This document shows positions 53,703 to 64,000 of a stretch of 64,000 bases of DNA, in pieces; position 1 is the stretch's first letter, and each line of letters opens with the position of its first letter. Under the pieces are notes generated by a model. The model did no database searches, had not been told where the DNA came from, and saw nothing but the letters and a program-made list of their open reading frames with translations. The DNA is taken from NCBI GenBank assembly GCA_013398015.1, contig VZRR01003434.1, forward strand, positions 90,480 through 154,479, read 5' to 3'. The position numbers were made by a program, and so were the translations under genes. This stretch comes from Oreocharis arfaki (taxonomy: Eukaryota > Chordata > Aves > Passeriformes > Paramythiidae).

Positions 53703-56404
53703 CTAAGGTAAAGGTCTGAAGAAGAACACATAAAAGCATGGTATAAACTTAATCCTCAAGTCAAGATATTAGACTTGCCATATACATAGATGCAGATGGC
53801 TGGGTATACTGATTCCAAAATCAGCACTGTAGATAAAATTACTTCCATCTTAAAAACACCCTGTAAGCAGATTGTTTTGCTCACAAAACTGTTGAGCTTC
53901 GGAAAACAGTAAGCTTGTATCACCTACCTTTATTTCTGCCTTTCTCGATTCTCCAGCTGCAAGAGCCACTGAAGACAATCCCATTAAGTTTTATTTTGGA
54001 GACCTGACCCCTGACTTCAAACATTGCAGGAAGATGTGCATTTATTAAACATACATAAGGTTGACTGAATTACAGAAGTCATTGTTGGGATCATAGCTTT
54101 TTCTTTCTGAGATATAACTTCTTGGCACTACTTAAGGTCATAATCTGTCTGTGATACCCACCGATACTTTTTCACATGGAAATGAGGCAGTAATTCCACC
54201 CCCTCGATATTATTAAAAAGGCAGCTTGTTCACCACTAAGAACATCACTGCAGAAAACACATCCAAGTAAACTAACAGTATACTACCACAAAGACTGCTG
54301 GCATCTGCTGGCTATAACTTAGCAGCTCAGATTTGCTGTGCTGAGACAGAACACAAAAGGTGTGACACCAGATATCATTTTTTTCTGACTCAAAATGCAT
54401 CCACTAAAAAATGCAAAAAGCATGCAACAAACACAAATCCCCGAAGATTATCCTCAATACAGATAAGCTCAGCAAAAGTTAAGCATTTGAACTGTAACTT
54501 CTGATCTGCCCATCTGCTTTCCCCACTTTGTCCTGCTCTCCACATGGGAAAACAGGTGAGGTCTTGAATTACTCATGTGTAGCTCTGTAGTTTTGCCCAC
54601 ACCCTTCTTCCTGTTACACCATCACCCAAGTGTTGTGAAATTTGGAGCTCCTAAGAGAGATTGCAGATCTTAACTTCACACAGCAATAGGTAAAGCTCAG
54701 TCCTATTCTATCACATGCCTTGCAACATCTGCCAGGTTGAATCTCTCAAACTCTTCCTGCCTAATGCTCTTTCTGGGTTTAAATATCTCTTCTCTTAAAG
54801 AAGAAAAAAAATGACATTGAGGTTTCCACAATCCTAATTTGCAAATTGTTTCAAGCTCTTTTAGATTAGATTACCTTCCAAAGCAAACACAGTAATGCCA
54901 TACTACTCTCATTTCCCAAACACAGACCGCCTCAAGACTGTGCAGGGCTCACAGTGCCTTTGCTCCTTTCAGCTGCCCATGTTCACACAAATGGCTTTCA
55001 TTGACTCCAGGAGATCTTTGAAAAAGTATGGGATGTTCCACTCATCCAGAGCTATTTAAAGGAGCAAGACCTAAAGAAATATTGACAAGATTAGGCATGA
55101 TGTATCAGGAAACACTTAGCAACAAAACATTAAAAAAGAAAATCAGACTGTAGATTTGATCTTGTAGATCTGGGCTTCAGTGGTAAAGGTCTCCCTTTAC
55201 ATATCTTTCTTGCACTATCAAATAATTAATTCAGCAGCAGACTTGTGATCATCAAAATGGAATACAGCTATGTTTATACAGACACATTTTGAAGAGGCTG
55301 AGCTCAAGTTATAACTTGGCTTGGAGCTGAACTTCACAAAGAGGAGTCCAAGCTTTTTGTCTTATTGCACACTATGCTTGCGCAGACAGCAAGCAATATC
55401 CTGTCAGCAAACCAATTCCCCTTTTCCTTCCATCTCCACCATAAACAGCTGATAAACCTTCCTGCTAGTCCTAAGCTGAGAAAATAAAGTGTTAAAAATA
55501 TTGAGGAAATTGAATTTTTTCAGGAAAAAGGCAGCCTGCACTGTTGCTGCAAAACACAGGTTAAACCAATGTGAACTTATAATATAAGCATGAATTTCCA
55601 GCTGCCGTTTGTGGATGAGCTCTATCTACGAGCAAAGGTAAAGAGATGTCTGGTACACACCTGGCTGCCAGCCAGTGTCCACACTGGTCCCCACAGTGCT
55701 GCCTCACGAGTAGGTGTAGCAGTAATGGGAGAGGGAAGATTACTTGAGTTCAGGTTTTGGGGCTGCAATTCTGCCACTTTCTTGCTTTCAGAACTTGGGC
55801 TTCTTGCTAGAGAGACACATAACCCTAGAAAGAGATCTCTGAAAAAGCACTAGGAGCCAAACTGGACAGCAAAGGTCAAGGGAGAGGGGAGGGCAAAGGT
55901 TCACAGAGTAGTCTGCTTATGTAAATTTGGCTTTTTACATTTACATTCCAATGAGCAAAGTATAATCAGAAAATTACTACTAAACAGCGGGCAAGCCCTG
56001 GCTCCTTTTTAAGCCTATGATTCTTTCTATGGGATCAAAGGCAATGATCCTGAGAATAGTCCTCACATGAGCAAAGGTGAGAGCATGAATTCTCTTAAGT
56101 TTTAAGTAAGCTCATAACTCTGATATGTGCATGGAAAATGCATTTAAAGTACCTTCTAAAGTTACAGAGACGCTTCAGTTGTTTGTGTAGACAGAAGCAA
56201 TATGATTTGCTCTGTCACTTTGGTATGAATTCATAGTATTTTTTTTTACTCCCCTGAATTTATTATGGACAAGCCTGGCAGACCAGCTTAATTTGAAAGC
56301 TCTACCCTTTCCATTGAATGAATCTACCTTAATTTATTTTGTATTTGACTCAGCTCTAACAAAGTGAACTGAAATTCTCTTTCAAAGCCTTTTCAGAAAG
56401 TTTC

Positions 56405-56590
56405 AGTTAAGGAATGCCTGAGGCTGGAGAGGACCTCTGCAGACCATCCAGTCCACCACCCTGCTTAATCAAGCAGGGTCACCTGGAGCAGGTTGCCCTG
56501 GACCATGTTTACCTGCTTTTTAGTATCTCCAAGGATGGAAACGCCACAAAGTCTCTGGGCAACCTGTACAAAGAGTCTTGCTATTTCTGC
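56405..56590 (-). mobile_element. CR1 LINE 3' fragment, antisense
   Basis: The plus strand reads as the reverse complement of a CR1 3' end: 'gaggctggagaggacctctg' (about 56419), 'accatccagtccaccaccct' (about 56443), 'aagcagggtcacctggagca' (about 56471), 'atctccaaggatggaaacgc' (about 56525) and 'aagtctctgggcaacctgta' (about 56549). These blocks belong to a CR1 subfamily different from the CR1-J/Y copies. The terminal octamers are not recognisable at the left edge. This is one of two minus-strand LINE fragments in the window. The plus frames across it are artefacts. Confidence 0.88.
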
Positions 56591-59500
56591 AGAAGTAGCA
56601 AAGGAAATGTTTGGGGTTGGGCTTTTTTATATACACAAAATTTTAAATTCTTTTTCTTTCAACTACTTGATTTCTATTCCTTGGAAGAGAACTTGTAACT
56701 TGGCAAGAAAGGACCTTATGACAAGGATGAATCCTGCTGTCCCTGTGAAAATAAAAATCTAGTCAGAAAGGGAAAATGGGGGAGAGGGGCTTGTCTAAGT
56801 TTATTTGTACCTCACAAACATTTGTTGTAGTATCTGGAAAAAAAACATGTTTCATCCAGGTTCTTGAATTTACCAGCTATCAGGAATTTCAGAAGACGTG
56901 AAGACATCTGAAAACAGAAGGGAGCACGCTCTACATACATATAGTTTTCCATGTACATGGCTACATGCATGGAAAGTGGCACTGCAGAGAAGCCACTGCA
57001 GAGCCAAAGTAAGGAGATTTATCCATGTCACTGCAGGTGAGGATGAGGATGGCTAGCTCAGGGAACAGCTCTACAGAGACAGTATGACCAGAGCCCTCCC
57101 TCCGTCGGGAATTACAGAATCCAGTACTTTCCTTTCCCCAGTTCATGCTATTCCCACTCGTGCCTAACCTCCAAGCACAGAAAGCACTTCCCAAAACTAA
57201 GAGAGTGCTTTGATATGAGGCCTCTTGAAGAGATAACAGCAGAAGATCCTTCTGCCTCACAAAACACACTCCTACCGCTGGGAAGTCATGGCCAGAATGG
57301 CTGCAAGCACATTCCCCGCATCCTACCGTGAGAGTGGCAGCGGCCGAGATTCATCTTCCCTGGGCAGAGGATGAAAGCAAACAGGCTTCCTAGGAGGCCT
57401 GACTATCAGAGCAGTCTCTGGGTTCTCCCAGAGTTCAATGCAAATGAAGACAGCTGCCATCAAGATGGTATCTTGTGCAACAACCTACTCGGCAAGAACG
57501 AAGGCTTCGTGCATTTCAGAGGCTACAGAGCCTATCACCATCTTTGTCCAAGTCTCAGAGCATGTGCCAGTGCTCACACATATGCAGCAGAACCTCCAGG
57601 TAGGGGTGCAAGGGAGGGAGATGCCAAATGGCAGTGGGACTGGGGATTAAACTCCCAAAGAACTCAACACTCTGTAATGCAGAAAGCCAAGAAGGCAAAA
57701 GCACAGCTTCTGGCCAACACAATGGCAAGCGGGTCTCTTGTCACTGGCTAATCCCTTCTGGTGGCAGGAAGGCCCTGTAAGAAGGAACCAGGCATATGGC
57801 AGCTGCCTTCAATATCAGCCAGATTCAGCAAGTGGAGCAACTGACAGGACATTCTAAGGGGAAAGAAGGTCAAGGATGCGATCTCCATGCATAAGTCTCT
57901 TCAGAAAAACAAAAGGTCTCTAGCACCCCTCTCCCATTTCTGGCAAAGAAGAAAAGTATCTGAGACACAGGACTGAGAGGCAGGGGAAACAGGACGAGCA
58001 AGAGAAATAGAGCCAAACAGTTTCCAACAACTACATGTGAAGTTGGGTAATCAGGTTAGATACCTTCATGGTGCAGAGGTGATTTTCAACTCAAAATTCA
58101 CAATAACCAGTGACATACTACTGTTACATGTGTGCAACTCACAGGCAAGGGCCACATGCTCACAATATTCTACGTAACCAACTGCATTCCCTGTGATCTC
58201 ACTCCAAGTTTCCTGGTTTCAAATAAAGTTAAGAGGGAGTGTAGTTTTCAAGGATGACTATTATTACACAGGGCTAAGCACCCAGGAAAGCGAAGCAATG
58301 CCATCCATGGACTCTAAACCTTAGTTTACCTGTATATATTCAAAGACACCTGAATTAAGGCTGCATATCAAACCCTAATTCTGGTATTTCTTCTCCTTTC
58401 TTTAACCTTAATAATCAGCAACTTCTGCAGTTAAATAGTCAATCCACGTCAAACCCAAGCTGTTTTATTCTGGTCACATAGAGAATTTCAATAAACTAAA
58501 TCACTTCAGTAAGTCACATAAGTGAAACGGGCACAACACAAAATACATGCAGTTCACCACTGCACAGGAAGTACTCTGTGTTCCAGATACAATTTTCTCT
58601 GTATTTGTAGAAATAGAATTATCCTTTAATATTTAAGGGAAGTAATTATTTTGCTTTAAAAATTAAATTCATCACGAATACTCTACAGGGGAATATTCTT
58701 TTAACGCACATGTGCATGGTCATGTATATTCTGGATTTACATGGATACAACTCTGTACAGACCCTTTCCCTGTTTATCTAACTGGATAATGCATTTTACC
58801 TTATCTTTTTTTAATGAGAAAAAATGCAGTATAGAAAGTAAGACACCTGACTTATAAAAGAAGGCTCAAGATAAACCCTTCAATTTCCTGAAGTGAGGAA
58901 CAAAGTTATTTTAAGCTTTATACATAAATGCTACAGCTCATAATTATACTTTGAAGCACCTTGCACACAAACATGCCACATTTTTTTAAAAGATGTATGA
59001 AATATTAAAAATAAAACAGAGCCAGGGACAAGTTAATAAATCATGGGAGTAAAATCATTTTAATGTAAAGCTAGAAAACAGTATAAAGTCACATGAAGGC
59101 AATCCTACCTGTCAAAAGCTGCAAGAAGGTAGGCAAATGGACCAGGAATATTTTGTGCTAAAGGTCAGAGGAAAAAAACAACACTAAAGAAGAAATAGCT
59201 GCAATTTATTGGTGCTCATTCTTTCCACTCGTAGGAAACCAAGCAGCAGCAGCAACAGCACTCCATACCTGCCGAAGTACAGCTGGCCTAGAGCACATGG
59301 CAAGCAGCCGGCACAGCAGAATCAAGAGAAACAATGGAAAGTCATGAGTTGGGAGGTGTGGAGCTAAGGGGGTACTAAAGGGGGCCAAGGTGCAAGACCA
59401 AGTCAATGGAAGAAAGATGTGAAGGTCTACAAATGAAAACATAAGCAAGGAAAAGGTCCATAGTTCAAGAACGTTGTACAGCTGTAGATAATGAGAGCAA

Positions 59501-62500
59501 ACACGACACATGACTCAAGGAAGCCAACTTGTAGTGGTGATGAAAACAGCTCTTCTTACTCACAGAAGTATATTTTTCTCGTGAATGTTTTGAAAATGGT
59601 TCATCCATATGCATGTCACTAAGATATCAGTTAGTGAGCAATTGTTCAAGAATGCAACTACTTAGGTAGTTGACAGATACTTCTGATTTTCTTCAAAGAG
59701 CTCCTTTATTTTCCTACACCACAGCTGTTGCAAAGCACATCTTACTGTCAAGCAACACTGGTGTTGTACCTGTGGCATGCAGTTCATGCCAACCAACTCC
59801 CACGAAGTATTCAAGAAGACACTCAAACATCAGCATCAAAATAGGCAAAAAAAAAACCTAGCGGGTGAGCAGAATGAACTTCTACCCAAGATAAAACAGT
59901 AACCACTGTGTATGCACACATACAAGTGATTTGATTCTACATGTACCAACATCATTCTGCCCAGTAGGAAGACTTACATCTGGTTTGACTTTAAATTCAC
60001 TTGATGAGACATTGATCTTCTCGCTGTTTTCTACCTTACTATTAGGCAGCTTGACAATCAGTCCTTTTATTTCTTCCAATGGAAAAACAGAACCCTAATT
60101 TATTGGGTTAGGTTCACCAGAGGACACAGAACAGTTCTGTAGTCTAGAATGATCACACTGCTCTCATGCGTATAATCTAATTATAACATGAGAGTATTTG
60201 TCCTTTTAGTTCATCAGTAAAAAATATTACAGCTTCTCTATATCTGAGACACTCGAGGATATGAAGTACTTTTTTTAAAACTATGGTTAAATCCTTTATT
60301 CTTTCACTAGTTCACTAGTTTCACAGGACACTTAATTTCTAATAAGTTACAATGGGTTAGAGTAAAATGAGAATTTTTATAACCAAAAGCATTCAAAATG
60401 GAATACTCAAGTTAACTTTAGTATTTCAAAAAAAGCATTTTATTTGCTTTCAATTTCCTCCTCTCTAGTTGCAGGCTTACATGCACTTTGGCAGTGTGAC
60501 CATACCCTGAAAAGGTTAACAATAGAACCAACTTTTCCAACCAGTCTTTTTACTTGCATTGTCCCCCTACTACAACCATGTTTAAATTAAGTAGCTGTGA
60601 TGGATAATGGAAACAATCTCATTCATGTGCTGTGAATTAAATGAGAGAAACAACTTACGCAAGACTCAATTACTTTATTCAAAATGTCCTCTTGGACCAC
60701 ATACAACTGATGGAATAACATAGAATTAAAGGAATACAGTTCTTTAATCTTTACACAGAAATTTATAGGCTACCCTTGAATTTAATGATGAAGGTTCTCA
60801 TAACACATGCACTGGTTTTTTAGTTATCACTGTACAATACATAAAATCCTAGCTCATCCCTAAGAAGGGAGATTATTTCTCCACTGCACCATTAATGACA
60901 AGTTTAAAAAACGCCAGCAGCAGTACTGCCACACTAGTGGCCATGTGCATTATTCTACTAACTTTTTTGATGGGATAAACCAAGCCAAGCAGGTCCCTGG
61001 ACCAAGGCTTCCTCACTCACCCAGAGGCCTTCCTTCAGTTAAGCAGATAGAAGAAAAGCACCTTGGTGACTTGGCAGAATTCTGCTGTCATACACCTGAA
61101 GAGCTACCAAACAGCTTTTATTTATTTACTTGAATGGGGCCATGCCGGAAAGAAACTAAGACTACATACTTAGCCATTTCTGATATTCGGAAAGAAGGCA
61201 ACAAAGACGTACTGTGGAAATACTAGGAAAATCCTTCCTGAATGATCCTCTGACCCTTTCTGACAGAAAATTCACACATTTAGATCCTGTCCATAATCTC
61301 TGGAAACCCATGGCATGGATGTGCTGCCTCAGTCCCTGCAGGCAGGTGGAAAGTGCCCCAGCACCACCTCCACCTTTCCTCCAGAGGCCAGATTCTCATG
61401 TGTTTTGGAAACCCCACAGGAAAAATGACAACAAGGAGAAAATACACAGCTCTGCACTGCTACCCTGCACCTCGCAGTACAGCTCTGCTTTCAGCCACGA
61501 GAGCCATCTCTCATTTAAGAGGAGATTAGTTTGGCTGGGAGAATTAGCACTTTCCAAGTCCAAGAAGGAAACCCAAGGCATGAGGGCTCACAGAAATTGT
61601 GCTTCTCCTGCCTTCCCTCATCTCAGCCTATTTACCTGGGCTTCTTTCACATACATGCCTCTTTTGCCTTCTTCAACTTTTAGCAATAAGCAAAGCCCAA
61701 ATCAGTAAACCAGAATATAACGATGGAGAGATAATGAGCTCCAGAATTTCCTTTTCCAAGGAGCCAAAATTCCTGGTCTCACCCTTCCGCTGGCAAATGA
61801 GACTCTTGCTGGAGGACGTCCTGCCTCAAATCAGGTGGGTTTTTTTGAGGTTTCATCCCTTGACTCCCTTCCAAATGGAATCAAATTTCAAGACAGGCTA
61901 CACTAGACAATAAACTCTGATAAGCTTCCACGATTTAAGTTTAACAGTCCTTCTCCTCCCTACTTTCTCTTGGCTGGGTTTTTACATATAGCCAAGAGGA
62001 AAAATCCTGCTCATCATCAACAACAGGGAAGCCAAGAGAGGATATATGCCTGCCACAGGTATGTGTTATTCTGCAAGCTTTTTCACAGAACACCAGTATC
62101 TGTTATCACTAACAACTTTCTCCCCTTCATATTTGTGAGAAAAAAAACCCCAAAAGGCAGCAAACAACCATATAGCGAACTAGGGAAGTACAACATGCAC
62201 AACAGAGAAAGCATGTCTTACGACTTCAGATGTCCCACTACTCTTTGAAAGCTCTTTGAAAACTACCTGAAGAAATCTGTCTTCAGGGTAAGCAGCCTTC
62301 ATCAAAAGCACTTTCACTTTTTCCTAAATCCCCCATGTTATCCTGACATAACAGGAAATGATCAGATAATAAAATTAATGCTGTAGCATATAAGAGAGTG
62401 AACAAAAGCACCACCACTTTCTACTGAGCAGAAGAACATTCTCACAAAGAAAGAGACAGCACACAAAAAAATTGACTTTACATAATGACTTGGATATGCA

Positions 62501-63569
62501 AAGAATTTCAAAAGGACTAAAAAATTTGGCATAGCCATGATGTGCTCAACACCAACTCACACAAGACTTTATCCAAAACCAGTAAAAATCAATGGCAGAT
62601 TTTCCATCAACTCTAACAAGACTTTGGTTTGAGCCCTTTCAGCTCTGAAAATCAGAGTCCACACAGTTAAAAGCAGATGAAAACCACAGCTAAATCCTGT
62701 CTTTTCCAACATGGAGCCATAAGACGTTTGAATTTCCATCCAGCAGCAGCGCCCTCAGTTTCACAACTGGTACGTCAGGACTAGATTATTCCATCATTAG
62801 CAAGCAACAATAGAACACACCAGCTCATCCAAAGGTCACCAATTCAAATAAACTGGAAGAAGGCTGAGACTAATTTAGGGGTCCTGGGACTAATATGAAG
62901 GGTGATTTCACGCCAGTTAGTAGAAAAGAAAAAAAAACCTTGTGAGGAAGGAAGTAAGCATACAGAGTTTCACAAAACTTTTGTTGTTATTGTGCCTTAA
63001 ACAGCTGTTCTATGAGAAAGTGAAGGGATATACTTTCCAGTGATTTACTCCAGCTTCTTCTCTTTAAAAAAGGCTATACCTTCATATAGCTGTATTATTT
63101 AGAGTTCAAAGTAAGGGAGAGAACTCAAGCCTCTCTGTGAAGCAATACAACTAACTTCATTGATTATGGTGAAGTCTCCTGAAAATTACCTTGTTGTTAC
63201 AGAAATTTCTTATAAAAGAGCAAACCCTTCGCTCTGTTGTTTTGGTTTTTCTCCTCATATGTTTATTCAGAAGGGAAAACAGGAACCAGAAAACGTAGTA
63301 AATTGTCCCAACACACAAGTAGTACTGAACTGTAAAAGGAAAACAAACCATTTTTTATAAAAATATCCCATCTATCAATTATGCAAACATATATTTACGA
63401 CAGACTAAGTTTTTTAAATAAACGTTAAATATGTTACTATAATTAGCAGATGGCTCAGTTCGAATGCACGAATTTTGTATACTAAAATACTAAAGGGAAC
63501 ACGGCTTCTACTGTAGAAAAAAATGTCCCGTTTGCCTTCCTGGTGAGACCTGGTATTTATTACAGCATT
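56591..63569. other. Unique noncoding stretch
   Basis: About 7 kb. No exon is supportable. Plus frames at 57371-57751 and 61214-61708 (126 and 164 codons) have no recognisable domains. A patch at about 62585-62640 resembles an old amniote interspersed repeat. The last kilobase stays AT-rich until CpG frequency starts to rise near 63570. Confidence 0.5.
62585..62640. repeat. Possible ancient amniote interspersed repeat
   Basis: The layout 'atggcagattttccatcaac' followed by an 'actttggtttgagccc' block resembles a decayed version of a common turtle/crocodile/bird repeat whose core pairs a TGGGAGTTTTGCCATTGACT-like block with a GGATTT..GCCC block. The match is from memory, short and imperfect. 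Confidence 0.25.
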
Positions 63570-64000
63570 TTTAACCTGAGTTTCGCCTTCCTCCATCCGG
63601 AGCACAGGAGGGTAAACAGGGTTTCTGGGGACCACGGGGCTATGAGGCTCCTACCACTCACCAGAACAGGTGCGATCCTTCCTTCCTACCGGCAACCGGC
63701 TTCATAGGGCCGACAATTTTCCCTTTTTCATTTTACTCGTACGCTGCCTGATCAATCCACCCACTACAGCTTCCAAGCCTTCCTCGTCTATATTTAGTTA
63801 ACAATTAACACATTTGGCTTTTTTACTTCGCGGATTTCTGTTGTTGTTGTTGTCGCCGCCGCTTTAGAAAAGTCAAATAGAAAACTTCAATGGATAAACT
63901 CTTAACGGGGAAATACCACCTATGCTGCAAACATAAATAAATCAGGAAGCGCCGGCAGCCGCGCACGCCGCCGCTCCCCCCGCCCGGCCCCGCCGCCCCC
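63570..64000. promoter_or_regulatory. Edge of a CpG island at right end
   Basis: I count about twenty-seven CpG dinucleotides in these 430 bases, with roughly eleven in the last 60, whereas most of the window is CpG-poor. The final 55 bases are almost pure G+C. In birds such islands usually mark promoters and first exons. No start codon context or splice donor can be fixed within the visible part, and the direction of transcription cannot be told. A gene may start to the right, or its first exon may lie just beyond the end with introns running back into this window. Confidence 0.75.
63840..63863 (+). repeat. (TTG)n-(CCG)n trinucleotide tract
   Basis: About five TTG units directly followed by CGC/CGCCGC, inside the CpG island edge. 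It is probably 5' flank or untranslated sequence. Confidence 0.8.

Larger units (their letters stand above)
45358..56404. other. Long unique noncoding stretch
   Basis: About 11 kb with no supportable gene. Simple tracts: (AAAAC)n at about 45948-45975, (AAAC)n-like at about 46003-46032, and an A/C-rich tract at about 53670-53702. A G+C-richer patch lies at about 48040-48340 with overlapping frames on the minus strand. No CR1 copies were noticed here. Confidence 0.5.

Noticed and set aside
56145..56163. Short match of 15 bases to the left part of the hairpin at 32721-32791
   Set aside because: A 15-base match is expected about once or twice by chance in a window of this size.
61214..61708. 164-codon plus-strand frame
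   Set aside because: No recognisable domain and overlapping open frames in other registers. Treated as chance.
1..64000. Plus-strand excess of A over T and C over G, which would suggest minus-strand transcription through the window
   Set aside because: Hand counts of three lines (47641, 54241, 58261) gave A 73 to T 32 and C 46 to G 29. Lines sampled at regular spacing were mixed, with some reversed. A full count is needed before using it.
1..64000. tRNA, rRNA, CRISPR array, prokaryotic operon or defence system
   Set aside because: No cloverleaf-like blocks, no regularly spaced identical repeats with spacers, and no dense coding. The sequence is animal noncoding DNA.

Overview
The window reads as vertebrate, and specifically avian, nuclear DNA. 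It is AT-rich, full of short A/T runs, and has no dense array of open frames. The only mobile elements I can recognise are CR1-type LINE fragments, most ending in the bird CR1 3' terminus (repeats of ATTCTATG/ATTCTGTG). One fragment type, at 195-492 and 43146-43290, looks like the CR1-J/Y group known from neoavian and songbird genomes. That makes a songbird or other neoavian plausible but not proven. I support no protein-coding exon, tRNA, rRNA or CRISPR array anywhere in the 64 kb. The open frames present are short, mostly overlap on both strands, and resemble no family I know. The window is best described as a gene desert or the inside of very large introns.

Layout. 1-5 kb: a CR1 fragment, then unique AT-rich DNA, then a diverged local duplication around a single unknown base (4247). 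5.2-5.3 kb: a (GAAAAA)n polypurine tract. 5.3-40 kb: mostly unique noncoding DNA with two CR1 3' ends (about 17.9 and 23.9 kb, + strand), a very old CR1-like fragment (about 30.05-30.42 kb, - strand), several homopolymer or A/C-rich tracts, a 71-bp inverted repeat near 32.75 kb, and a 28-bp dispersed repeat (37.61 and 39.64 kb). 40.7-42.55 kb: a CpG-rich segment followed by a near-perfect 878-bp tandem duplication whose copies meet at a single unknown base (41670). 43.1-45.4 kb: a short CR1 3' end and the longest CR1 copy, about 890 bp, which keeps the decayed end of the reverse transcriptase frame. 45.4-63.5 kb: unique noncoding DNA with one minus-strand CR1 fragment at 56.4 kb. 63.57-64.0 kb: CpG density climbs sharply into what looks like the edge of a CpG island, so a gene promoter or first exon probably lies at or just past the right end.

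No group of genes works together here. The observations most worth checking are the two duplications at single-N joins (one very likely an assembly artefact from two alleles), the CpG island edge, the internal CpG cluster with a splice-donor-like site kept in both copies, and the unexplained 28-bp repeat. I found no evidence for a new biological system.
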